In this document: piece after piece, positions 31,801 to 43,789 of the stretch | Layout of the letters: every line of letters starts with the position of its first letter | How positions within the stretch are numbered: the stretch's first letter is position 1 | Position numbers and translations under genes: made by a program | From: Malurus cyaneus samueli | Lineage: Eukaryota; Chordata; Aves; Passeriformes; Maluridae | Direction: 5' to 3' | DNA length: 64,000 nucleotides | NCBI GenBank assembly: GCA_009741485.1 | Contig: CM019214.1 | Span: forward strand, 1,158,002 to 1,222,001 | Notes under the pieces: generated by a model | What the model saw: the letters and a program-made list of their open reading frames with translations, nothing else | Databases searched by the model: none | What the model was told of the DNA's origin: nothing

Positions 31801-34250
31801 TCTTGGACCAAAAAAAGAAGCTGAAGAACCCAACTGTTGGCAACCTAGATCATAAGAAAAGGAAAAGGCTGGCACTTGAGGATATGCTGACGCTGATCTG
31901 TGACTATGCATGATGTCAAAGTCTTTAAAGATGTCTTATGATTTCATGTGTCTCAGTTCCCAGTGCCAGAAATGAGCCAGGCTTGCTGAGAACTCTATGC
32001 CCAGGACACCCTGACACCACAGGTACTGCATGCTCAGCCATAATCCTCTCTGGACAGCCTCAGTCCACAAATGGGCTGGGTCAATGGCCTCTGCAGTCAT
32101 GTCCTTCCTGCCCCTTTGCACATCAAACTGACCTTGGTCTAGACTGTCCCTCTGAAACCCCCTGGCCCTTGCCATGGAGGGAGATGGGGTCCAGCTCACA
32201 CCCACTCAGCCAGGTGGTTCCCCCAAAAATCCCACCCCCCAACCTCCCCCTTCAGCACTGAACCTCCCCCATCAGAAATCAGGGATTTGGGGTTTTGTTT
32301 AGAAGTAAAGCCTGCAGCAGGTTCCCATGGCCCTGCCCCCCTCAGATGCCCTGTCTTGCCGGTTGCCATGCAAGGGGGGCCGCAGGGCCATCCTCCCCAT
32401 ATCCCTCGGCCACCAACATCTCCCCACACCCCACTAATGGCATGCCTCCCCCAGGTGACCAAAGGCCACAATAAATTATTACTGATTACAACAGCAGCAA
32501 CAGAGGTGCCAGTGGGCCCTGGTGCAGGGGAGCTGCCCTCAGTGGCCGTAGGAGCTGCCCACCCTGAAGGGCTTCCCCAACGGGTCACATCACACACTCC
32601 TACACAGATATGGTTCCCACACACACCAAAATACAGCCGCCTCCAGAGCAGCTGTCCTGCAGCTGCTGTCACCCAGAGATTTCCACAAAAAACTGTTTGC
32701 AGCAGCACTTGCCTGAGGTATGGAGCCTCGGCAGCCTGGGGCGGTGCCTACGCCACCTTCCTCGCTTCAAGCCACACTCAGCAGGAAAGCTGAAATGTCG
32801 TGATCAGAACTCACAGGACGGGGTGGTGGAGAATTTCATTCCCCCTCTCCGGAAAGCCTGGGCCAGCCAGTGAACGTGAGCCAACGCCACTCAGCAAACC
32901 CCACCATGGCCCCCCGCCATCCACCCCTGATGAATGAGCTGCCACACACTCAAAAGGTGAGAAGGCCCAGCCAGACCCCTTTCTCGCAAACCTTGGCAAA
33001 ATGGTGGTAAAAAACCTGTGAAATAAGGTTTTTGAGGTTTTTTCTCCATTCTGTTTTCACTTTTTGTTCATGTTTTGGGCTCTGTGCCCCATGCATCGTG
33101 CCTGAGCAGGTCAGGGCTGAGGGGACAGGGCTGTGACAGAGCTCTGAGCCTGCTGGGGTGGGAAGGAGGGTGGGCGTCAGTCTTGAGGCGTTCAAACGAA
33201 TGCTGCACTACTCCTAGAGTGATGTCAGGCCACCTTTTCTGCTCGAATTGTAGTAAAAATAAATACAGCTAGAATGTGTGGGCATGGTTTGGAAAAGGAT
33301 AAAGGGGACATTTCAACATTGGTCTCACTGAAGTGGAAATGATTTCTGATAGCCAGCTGGAAGCTGGCACAAGCACTAGGCTGAAGTTGAGAGTTCATGC
33401 AGCTGGGGTTTCATAATACCAAATTGCTAGTCTTTCATTTATTACTTGAGTCGAATCCTAAAATCTTATTTATATGATTAGTCCCTCTGGGCCATATCCT
33501 TATTTCTCTTACACCAGACTGAGTCAGAGGAGGGGGACATCTGTGAGGCAAAGCCTCCTCGTTAAAAGGTCCCTCCAGAATGGAAAAATAAAAGCCAGCT
33601 ATGGCAACGTCCTCTAGCCTGCAGTGAGGAGGCTCAGACCAACACAGAAATGAGCTGCACGCCAGGCAGCTCTCTTCAGCAGAACTAGCACAGCCCTCCT
33701 GAGTCCTCCATGCCTTCGTTCTTCAGATGAAGGTTCAGTTCAGGTACCTGGTACTAATCATCCAGGTCATTAATTTTTTTTTTGGTCCAATTCACGTCAA
33801 AACCTGATCCCCCACCACACTGAGTAACATGGCAGCCTTTGCTAGGGAAGTGTTTGGTGCAGAGATGGTCGGCTCAATAGCCTGGCTCCCTCATTTGAGC
33901 CCAAAGCCCGGTGCCCAGGACTTTGTGCTGAACAGCTCAGTTTATCACTAGTGTGGATTCGGTCATTTTGCAGCAGACAGGCCCAGCCCAGAGCAGTGGG
34001 GGCAGAAGATGCTGCATCATGCTTGGCCTGGAGGCCAGGGGCTGCTGGCACAACAGGTGCCCTTAGCAGTGCAGTATCACCCTCCCTATGGATGTGGGAC
34101 ACCAGGAATTGGGGACCCTTCCAGCAGAATGATGGGTGGGGTGGGGAGGTACATCTGCTCCAGCTGTTAGTCTGGCAGGGAGATGTCTGAGATCATGGAG
34201 ATCTGAGCTTGTCCATCCATGTGATGAAGCACAGGTTTATTCTTCATCTA
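31801..34250. other. No gene recognised; includes a G+C-richer patch at about 32,200-32,950
   Basis: The patch has C-runs on the plus strand and open frames on both strands (168 codons plus, 170 codons minus). Without a recognisable protein or LTR ends I leave it unnamed. It may be an LTR or other element of a family I cannot identify. Confidence 0.45.
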
Positions 34251-34755
34251 GAATCAGATTGGAGAAGGTCCCATGGATCATCAAGTCCAACCATTAACCC
34301 AGCACTGTCAAGTCCACCATTAAACCATGGCCCCAAATGCCACATCCACATGCCTTTTGAACACTTCCAGGGATGACGACCACTTTAGTGGACAGCCTCT
34401 TCCAATGCCTGTCTACTCTTTCAGTGAAGAAGCATTCCCTAATATCTAACTTAAACTTCCCCACGTGCACCTTGTGTCCATTTCCTCCCCACATCACTTG
34501 TTACATCGAACAAGAGACTGATCCCCACCTTGCCAAAACCTCCTTTCAGGTAATTGTAAAGAATAATATCCAGGCTGGGCCTCTTTTTCTCCAGGCCAAA
34601 CACCCCCAGCTCCCTCAGCTGATCCATGTAAGACTTGTCCTCCAAACCTTTCACTGGCTTCCCTGGACACACTCCAGCAGGCCAGTGTCTTTCTTAAAGC
34701 AAGGGAACCAAAACCAAACACGGTGTCTGAGGTTCAGCCTCACCAATACCACCTC
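34251..34755 (-). mobile_element. CR1 LINE 3' fragment, ~505 bp
   Basis: In reverse complement it shows ordered CR1 blocks: GGATCATCAAGTCCAACC, AACACTTCCAGGGATGACGAC, TTCCCTAATATCTAACTTAAA, TTTCTCCAGGCCAAACACCCC, AGCTCCCTCAGCTGATCC, and a final GGTTCAGCCTCACCAATACC. The 139-codon plus frame across it is antisense repeat sequence. Confidence 0.92.
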
Positions 34756-37700
34756 AGACCCACACACTGCCCAGGCAGCTGAGCCCAGTTGACAGAATTT
34801 TTTAATATGGGGTCAGTGGAAAAGCAATTCTTTCAGGCTTGATTCTGGGCCTGGTGGGAGTCCAGCACAAGGGTCCCTGTATATGCTTCTCCTGCGTATC
34901 TAATCCCGTGTCTGTCTATCTCCAGCACAGTTCAGGATTCCTTGCACCTGGTGGAGTAGACTCTGCTGTATTTTGATTTCTGAGCCTTCAGCTTAATCAG
35001 CAGCCCCCTGCAGTAACAGTTGTGAAAAAGGAAGAGAAGAAAATGCAGGAAGAAGAAGATAAAGCAGACGGAAGTGGCCAAGCTCACTGGCATACAGTTT
35101 GAACCCAAATGAAGGCAACCTGGTTTCTGCACTATATTCATTCTGTACAAATATCCCCAACAAATCAGAGACTGGGGAGAAGGCTCTGGGCAAAAACCTG
35201 CGGAACAAGGCTGCAGTGCACTTATTCAGGGATATGAGTGGCTTTAGGATCTGGGGCAGAAATTCTCCAGCAGAAACTTTATGCTAGGGGGAATCACCAA
35301 TTACTCCTGTTAGCACCTGCAAGCCTGCTTTTTAACAAAACAGCATTCTCTCATTCTGCGGAAATGCACAGCACATCCTGCTGGCTCATTAAATAGCAAC
35401 CCCCTCCGTTACAAAAAGGGGCACTGCAGAGGGTGTGCTTGAGCTCAGCCCCTGCACAGAAAGGGTGACCGTTTCCAGGTTGGATTCCAGCAGGGAAGTA
35501 AAGACTTCCAGCAACGGGGCTCTGCTCTGTGCCTGATGCCACCGCTCAGCTCGCTCAGCAAAGCAAGCCTTCCTACAACATCCCACGCAGCCCCACCGAG
35601 ACTGATCTGCCAGCATCTGCTGGCTTCAGCTTCCCAGGCACTGCCTAATTGCAGGGCAACACCGTGTGCCACGGAGCGGTTTTGCTGGTCAGCCTGAAGG
35701 GCTTTGTGTAAGTTGTGTAAAACACACAAAGCACATCCAGCACAGTGTGGTTCCGTGTGCGGGCAGCGATGTCGCCTGCACCTGGACACTTCTGGGACCC
35801 GTTACCCTTGCTGAGGGTGGGATAAAAAGTACTTTGTTTCGTGCCTGCATTTTTGAAAAGTGAGAAGGGTGCTCAGGGATTTCTGAAGCTTGAGTTGATT
35901 AGCAGTTAATGATGTGTGTCCTGAGGAAAAAGTAAGATTAAATATTCTGCTTGTATTGAGCAGGGCATTCTAAGCTTGAGATTTATAGCTATTTTGTTAG
36001 TATTTCATAAAGTGTTTAGGTCTGTTCAACTCTTAGTTACACAGCCGCTCAGTATTTTGAACACTCATTTTATGCAGATATAACTTAAACAACCCATGAT
36101 GTATGAAGGAGTGTAAGTGCATGTGTTGTAACTGCACGTTAACTCTCAGGGAATGCTATTGAAAAACACACACACAGGACTAACTTCTTCAGCAGCCCAC
36201 AGATCTCTGATCAAGTGCTGCTGCCTCATCCCAGGGCCATCCCAGACCCAGCACCAGCTGCCTTAAGTGCTGCACCTTCCAGTGTGGGAAGCCTGCTGTG
36301 GTGAAGCTTGTCCTGTTGCTTGTTTCCTCAGCCCTCGCTGCTGTCTCTTGACTTTTCTCAGCTGGAGTTGCCTTATGCTCAGTTTTGAGCAGTCCTGCCC
36401 TTTCCCACCTGCTTTATTTCTGAGTAATGTTACCCATTTGTGGCATCTACCCTACAGGTACCTCCCAACTCAGTTTCCTGGGTGTCACCCCATAGTGCTT
36501 CTGCCCTTGACCCTTGGAATGTGGTGAAACTTTCCTGGAGATGGTTACCATGCTCTCATTACTTAACTTTTTTGATGCTTTCCTTCCTGAAGATCTACTT
36601 CTGTCACATTTCCTCCAGGAAATGCATCCATTCACACATAAATTTAAAAGAAAGCCAAGAAGGAGGTGGCATTTGCTAATCTCTTAGGAGAGAAACAAAT
36701 TTCCTAGAAACTCTCAATTTCTAGGAGCTTCTCTCCATAATAAGATGAAGGTGTGCTTATAAAAATCTGCAAACCAGCAGAGATGCAGAGTGGAGGCTTC
36801 AGGCCCCACTAATGAGTCTTGCTTGGAAGGGCACTTGGGTTGCTGAGCTGTCCTGATTCCTGTACACCACCCTTTCATTTCTCCTGTTAGCCAGGCTAGG
36901 TAGATTCAGTGAGGCATGGGTAGGTCAAGCCACACTGCAAGACAACATCTAACACATTCTGCTTTGCAAATGTTGGCAGCACAGTGCATAGGATGGGGGC
37001 ACCAACTTTTTCCCTTTACTTGGGGAAATTTCCCTCACACGGTACCATGTGTGTAAAAGAGTAATTGTTTGCCAGCATATGAAGTGTAGCCAGACAGGCT
37101 AAGCTGGACAAAAGTTTCAGGTCCTACATGGCTATTAAGAGTTTCCAGTTAATTGAACATTTGACTGACAAATGCACACAGCCCCATTTGGACAGATAAT
37201 CTGCTTAAAATCAACCCTTCTACCCTAGGGAAACCATAGGGAAATAATTTATTATTTAAATTATTTATATAGTGCAAGTGTGTGATATATTTCGCAATAT
37301 GCAAAATCTATTTCTCATGATAAAAAGGGCTAAATCTAGAACTGTCTGAAAGAAAGGAAGCAACACATCTCTCAAAAGTTCTTAATCTGCATGTACAAAG
37401 TCATAAGTCTCTAGTGCATATGCACTGTTAAAAGTTGTACTTCTTTGCTACACATGCAGACAGAAAAAACAGAGTAACTAATGTTGCTCAGTAGATATTC
37501 TGTGTTATTACTGTAATTTCCAGTATGGAGCGCATACAGGTTTTGTTACCGAGATAGCAGTGAAAACCTTCCAACTTTTTCTCCCCGCTCTCACCTTTTC
37601 CAAATGTGAAGCTGAACATCTATCTTGCAAGAGATGCTATAGATCTGATTGTAAATTGGCTCTGGTCTGACTGACCCCACACTGTATGGCCAGGGGGATT

Positions 37701-39523
37701 AGCAGAAGTCCGTTTAAGTGATTTTTTTTTTTTTTTTTTCTTAGAAGAAACAGGATGCATTGTATGCATGTGAGCCTTCCAAGGCAGCATAGCAGAAGTA
37801 CAGCAGCACTGCCTACAGGGATAATAGCACTGCTAATAAGTATGGCACATCTTCCAAAGCATTCGAAATACTGATGGCCACACCACTGCTTTCTTCATTT
37901 TTCTGAGGGACAGACACCAATGAAAACCTGTAAAATAATAGCTTATTTTCACTAACATACTCTTGGAGGAAATGGAATTTAGTCTAGAGTTATCTGCTAA
38001 TTTGGAAAAGAAAGGTTGTTTTAATGCATTATAAAACAATCATTTGATTTGTGTTTTAGCATTGGTTTTCTGATAAAGTCTAAAGGTCGTGTTCCTGCTT
38101 TACTGTAGGACTGTATCTGGTATATATCCAGATTCACAAATAGCTAAAGAATAAAAATTCTTTCTTTGGCAGCTGGAACAAACTGTCTTAAGCAAAATCA
38201 TGTGTTTGAATTTACATCCAGACATGGGTCTTACTAGTTCAGGTCTGGAAATTGCTCCTACAGTCAGACGTACATTGCGAGCCATATATTTTAAACAGAG
38301 CACTGGGCTTAATTTGGATTGTTTTATCCATACAGAAAAAAAAAAAAAAGTTATACATATTCATAAAAATGATCATTCCAACGATAAAGTTTGAATCTAG
38401 AAGAATAAACTTCCATGGCTAAATTGATTTTGCTTTTTAGGAGTCCCCTTCTTTAGGCAGACCTTTCAACTACTAGAGCTGGGGATGGAACACTTCTTCA
38501 AACAGCAAACTATTGTACATGTCAAAGCTTGAAAAGCGTTTTGAAAGCAAAAAGAAGTTAATAGCCTCAGATGTTATCACAAACTCCTGTCCTTATTGAA
38601 TTAAAAAATGGTTCATGACTTACTAAGGATTTTCTGTGAACATGTTTATTGAGGGGCAGTTTTACCCAATATTTTGATGGAATATCAAAATTGTGGGTTC
38701 TTCCACCTGATGACTCTTTGAGATGCATAAATTGCAGGGGTCATATGGTAAGATTTTTTTTTTTAATTGGATGAGTAAAACATCTTATATAAGTAAAAAA
38801 CAAACACCACTAGAGAATGAGGTGCTTCTGGCACAAACACTTGGAAGACTACTCATTCATTCTTAAAATTCATGCCACTTTCCCACACGAGGGTTGTCAC
38901 ATACTTGGCAGTTGTCCAAATAGCATAAACCGCAATCTAGGAATAAAGGCAAATGAATGCAGGTCTTTTAGCTGCAAAAGATCGGATTCTGAAAAAAATA
39001 AATTTTCAGCCATTTCTATTAGCAGTGTTTGCCATAAAACAAAACCTACTTACACAGACGGCTGCGTGTTAGTTCTTCTGGGATTTTTTTTTAACCCTTA
39101 ACTCCTGCATTGTATCTTCTTTTCTGGGTTTGAGTCAGACCATCAGTGTTATTTTCATAGAACTGTTTGTGTTCTAATTAAGCAATAAAGAGCAGAGCCT
39201 GTCCTGGGGATTAAGAGTAACTTGGAGTGTTGACGTAAAGCAGAGAGCCATTAGTGACACCTGGCCACTAATTTCCCAGGAGATGCTAGTGCCAAACTCA
39301 TCGGGGTTGTTTCTAACTCTCCTTGCTGGGTTTTTCATGGGGAAAAACATATTTTTGATTTTTGGAAAGTACTGGAGGGCAGGCGAGATTACCATCGAGG
39401 AGATGACAAGAATAAAGGGAATATGAATAACTACAGCAGTATCTGTAGAAATTTTTTTTTATTTGTTAACACATACACACATTCCCACAGAAAGGAGATA
39501 TTCAGAATAAATATAAACTGGAG
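34756..39523. other. No gene recognised
   Basis: Mixed composition, with a T-run at 37,722-37,739 and an A-run near 38,336-38,349. The patch at about 35,380-35,860 is more G+C-rich and ends in GGGATAAAAAGTA, which could pass for a TATA element but lacks other support. Confidence 0.5.
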
Positions 39524-39569
39524 AGAAGAGGTGGGAGGTATTTTCTAGAAGAGGTGGGAGGTATTTTCT
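39524..39569 (+). repeat. Exact 23-bp tandem duplication
   Basis: Two perfect, head-to-tail copies of a 23-mer starting AGAAGAGGTGGGAGG (39,524-39,546 and 39,547-39,569). The lack of any difference suggests a recent event. Confidence 0.9.
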
Positions 39570-41973
39570 GAGCTACCAATTTCCAATACACCAAATTTCA
39601 CTAGATGAACCAAGCCGACTTCCAAACACCACAACACTCGCTGTTTATCAATTTTAAAACCACTTCCATTGCTGTTGCTTGATAACCATATAGATATGAT
39701 ATGAAGAGCTTATCCAATTAACATGTTTATGCTCTACTTGGCAGAGAAGGAATGGTGGGTATATCCATCTAAGTATTTTTGTATTCCTTCTGGAAATATA
39801 TTAACCATTCCCATCCCTTCCCCCACCTCCTCCATGCTATTACAGCACCTTCATCAGAGACAGCCTTTCATCGCTTCTGGGAGAACACTTCCACTAAATT
39901 CTTACAGGATATTAATGGACGTTCCTGTATAGTATTGCCATATGAATGTTTCAATGACCTAGATAAATGTGCATAATTTCCTTTGTGTGTAATGGGCATG
40001 AGTGTTTAATTATGACAAGTTGTGACTTTTGTAGTTTATCTCCACCCCCCAGGGAGCTCTTGAAAATGAAATTTCCTATTCCCTGGCATGCAGCGAGTGC
40101 AATTTTACAATAACCCTATATGAGGATATCATAATCCATGCTGCTTCCTCTTTTTTTTCCTCCACTTAGTGTATACAGAGGAGTCCAAACACTGAAACTG
40201 AATTTATGAGAGATGGTGAGTTTTTTCAGAAAGCAGAATGTTACAAATTAAAAGAAAGATTTAATGGAAAATGGGCTGCAAGACAGCAATCAGGATGACT
40301 TTTTTTTACAAGTCACTTAAATTATTGACCACACATTAATTCTAAGGTTAAGTCCATTGGTTAAACTAATCACTATTAATCAATGAAGCTGTTAATCAAG
40401 TTGCTGAGAGCACGGGACCGAGTAAATTGGACAGTCAGATAATCTCTTGGGCTCACCAAAGATGCAGAAAAGTTGGTGTCCCTCTCAGAAAAATGAGCAA
40501 TGAGCTAACTAATTTGCATGCTTTTTGCAAATGATATCTGCAACAACATCAGATCCTGCCATGCCTTATTTTGGGGCTTTTAACCATCTCCTGCCCTCCT
40601 GCCATATGTATGCTTTTGCCCCACACTTGGACCCTCTCTCTCTCATAGCTACATGAGCAAGCAAGGATGGAAAAGGCTTGCAATGGAGAGGTTTCAAGTG
40701 GAGGATTGATGGCCAGTGATTGTGAAGCCAAATCACTCACTATACTTGCTTTGCACTACACGATTTCCTGCTGTTGTTTCTAGTTATAGCAGATAATAAA
40801 AAATGTTACAAAACCCTCTTAACAAGAAAACAAAACACAGATGGCATGTTGAATGTAAAGCATCTGGGGATGGTAATCAGCTCTGGCCTCAAAAGCTATT
40901 TTGTTCCATCCCAGTTTTCTTGAGAAAGTGGGAACGGGACAGCAGGAAATGCTGCACAAGTTGCTGGAGTGAACTTTGCCAGCTACCACTGAAGAAGTCT
41001 ATGCTGGGGCAGTATCTGGGTCTGTTGTGGGGGAACACTAAGGCCCAATGCATAGTGTTATTATCCTCTTACCTTTTGAGGCCTTGGTTGGAAGAGCCAT
41101 CTATACAGTATTCTTCAGTCAAACTGATAGCCAACTATTTAAAGACCTGCACAGATACTTCTAAAAGAACGAAAACGTGGTTATTATTTGCAGCATAAAT
41201 TCTGAAAATGAAACATTATTCAAGGCTTAATGAGCAGATGATGCCTAACAGAAAACTTTAAAAAACATCCCATTGAGAAATACTTTTATCATGCATCATA
41301 TTTTAAGTCTTTCTCCTTCTTTGTTCTGTGGTAATACAGATAGTGAACTGGATCTAGGAATCAATTACACAGCGTGTGTTTGGCATAACTTCACTGCCCC
41401 CTTTGCTGTTTGTTTGCCTGCCTTTGCAGCCCAACAGAGTTCAGCCGGGTTCAGTTTCCACACAAAGGTTCCTACAATGAATGCATCCATCCATTCCCAG
41501 AAGCCAGCCTTGCAGAGCGATACCTGCTGAGGGAATATTACCCATTTGCTTGTGAGAACATGAAAATAGATAATGACAGATAACAAAACGGTTATGTCCC
41601 AGTTCCTGTTGGCGAGCGAAAAGCAATGGAGCATATCTTGGGGAAGATTCAGGCCAAGATACTTTGGTCTTGTTCCCTGGTGTGAACTGATGCAGGCTGT
41701 GAGGGCTGCTGCAATTTATGCTGGCTGCTTGAGGCCTCCTTTTCCAGCAGACATGAATTTCACTGAGCAAGACAGCAGCTTCCACATTTGCTGTGTTGCG
41801 TGTCTTCAGGCCTCTGGGTCTGGATGGAAATGATTCACTGATGATAGATGTCAGCGTCTGCATTTGGGCACATGTTTAGGGGTATCTTTCTGTCTCTTTC
41901 CCTCCATGGGGGCTGCCAGCATTGCCCTCAGGTGGTCCAGACTGCTCAGGAAAAGCTGTATGATGCAGCTGTA
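39570..41973. other. No gene recognised; some homeobox-site-rich A+T sequence
   Basis: About 40,330-40,460 contains several TTAATC/ATTAAT motifs in varied sequence and reads like a conserved non-coding element. This is an impression only. Confidence 0.4.
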
Positions 41974-42117
41974 TGAAAATTAGCACAGTTGGTCAGAGCG
42001 TGGTAAAAATAACACCAAGGTCATGGGTTTGATCCCCAAATGGGCCATTCGCTTAAGAATTGGACTTGATGATCCTTGTGGGTCCCTTTCAACTCGGAAT
42101 ACTCTGTGATTCTGTGA
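41974..42117 (+). mobile_element. tRNA-Ile-headed SINE with CR1-like tail (TguSINE1 type)
   Basis: The head TTAGCACAGTTGGTCAGAGCG, then AACACCAAGGTCATGGG, then TTTGATCCCC..GGGCCA follows tRNA-Ile from D arm to acceptor end, with A and B boxes still visible (B box GGGTTTGATCC has a C-to-T change). It is joined to TTGGACTTGATGATCCTTG, then TGGGTCCCTTTCAACTCGG and ATTCTGTGATTCTGTGA, the CR1-like 3' end that lets CR1 machinery mobilise the SINE. This composite is known from songbirds and is the best taxonomic clue here. The anticodon region is decayed (TGGTAAAAATAACACC). Confidence 0.85.
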
Positions 42118-43724
42118 AGTCTGTGGGCTGTGAATTCCCCCATGAGATGGCACATGACACTCAGGGAGCATCACAAGAGTACTAATCACCCTGAAAGGGT
42201 GATTGCAACCTCCCAAATTATGGACAAGCCTCATGTCAGACCCTCTCTGATGCCCCAGCACTGCCCACAGGGTGATGTCAGGAATGCCTTTTCATATTTC
42301 TTGTCCATCAAAATATTTGTGAGCCTGGAATCATAAAAGGAAGCCTGGAAACAGGGAATGTGAGTACGTAGGGGCTTAAATGGCACTTAAGTCCAAGCAT
42401 AAAAGTTAGTGAAGACTTCTTCTGCTCTAGCAGGTGGGTTTGGAGGTGGAGTGAGCACAGCTCACCTGATGCTGAGCTAGGAAAAAGGAGAGGGAGATTT
42501 TGGTCTTGATTTGGTCTTATTTCTGGGTAAGAAATGGTCATCAGAGTCCAGAGCCTGTCCATGCAGACATTGGGTACCTGCACAGGGCTTTCTTACAAGC
42601 AGTGCAGGCTCCCAGGCACTGCTGCAATGCACAGAGCGGCCTTCCCTGGGCCATGGGGTGAGTCCGCTCCTCCTGTGCCTTTGGTCTTTCTGTGCTTTCC
42701 CATCAGCTGTGTCAGGCTGCACAGGCACTGAGATGTGTTAGACCTGCTGCATCCTGGCAGAAGGCCTTTGCAGCATGGGGGTCCAAGGAACTGCACCTCT
42801 GGGCAGAGCCCTCTTACACTCCACAGCACCAGTGCAGCAGGGCTTTGTCATCAGAGGACATGGCCAAAATGTCTTTGTGGGGGTTAGCAAGGAAGGCAGG
42901 AGGTGCATTTGGCCTCAGGCACGGGGACAGATGACTGCAGACCTGTCATCGCATTCATATGGAGGACAAGGGTTTGAACCTGAGTCTCTGATACATTGTC
43001 ACCTCTTCCTTACCCTTCAGATTCCTTTTCTTTATCTCCTCCATCTGTCATTTTGGATCTGTTCTTTCTGCCATTGCTGCCTTGACGTTTCAGACCCAGC
43101 CTCATTGAAGCTGTGTGTGCAGTTTGCAGTGCTCCAGTTGCCGTGATCTAAAAGGTGGAGGTTGTTGGAGAATTCAGAAACATTACAAGGGAGCATGGAC
43201 TCGTGGCATTTGTTTGTGGGGCCAGACAGTGGCTTAAAGCCTCACAGCCACCCCCCAGGAGGCAGGGACGACTTTCTCCTCCTATTCATCTGCTGCTCCA
43301 GTCTGCCAAGCACCTGGCCTATTCCTGGGAATTATCCAGTGCCATTAGACCAATCGCCAGCTCTGCTCTCCTATGAACTGATCTCATGGGTCTAGATCAT
43401 AAAATTACAGTACTTACATGAAAAATACAAAGGTTGGCATGACTACAAAGCACTACATTTAGCACTGTAGACTAGACATATATATTCATGTATATATGTA
43501 AACAAAAACAGACCTAGAGTTTTGTGGTGTGTATTTTCCACTGCCTGCACACAAAATCAGAGATGGCAGGTTAAGAATTAGGATTATTTAGGTACCTTAG
43601 TTTTCCTTGATGCATTTGCAGTTCCATTTAATGATAATTTTTATCTGTTTTTAAAGCAGGGGTATTTTATGTCCATTGATGCAAATACAGGGCTCATTCT
43701 TGACTTTGCTTTTAAAAGCTTCAC

Positions 43725-43727
<3 letters not shown>
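42118..43727. other. No gene recognised
   Basis: Moderate G+C, with overlapping short frames on both strands near 42,477-43,395. None is recognised. Confidence 0.5.

Positions 43728-43787
<60 letters not shown>
43728..43787 (+). repeat. (TG)30 microsatellite
   Basis: Sixty bases of uninterrupted TG repeat, preceded by CACATA. Confidence 0.97.

Positions 43788-43789
<2 letters not shown>

Noticed and set aside
31486..31911. Ser/Leu/Pro/Phe-rich and Lys/Glu/Gly/Arg-rich frames
   Set aside because: Direct translation of the GGAA/purine tract.
32200..32950. An LTR in the G+C-richer patch
   Set aside because: No TG..CA ends, target duplication or primer site could be found.
34373..34792. 139-codon plus-strand frame
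   Set aside because: Antisense of a CR1 3' fragment.
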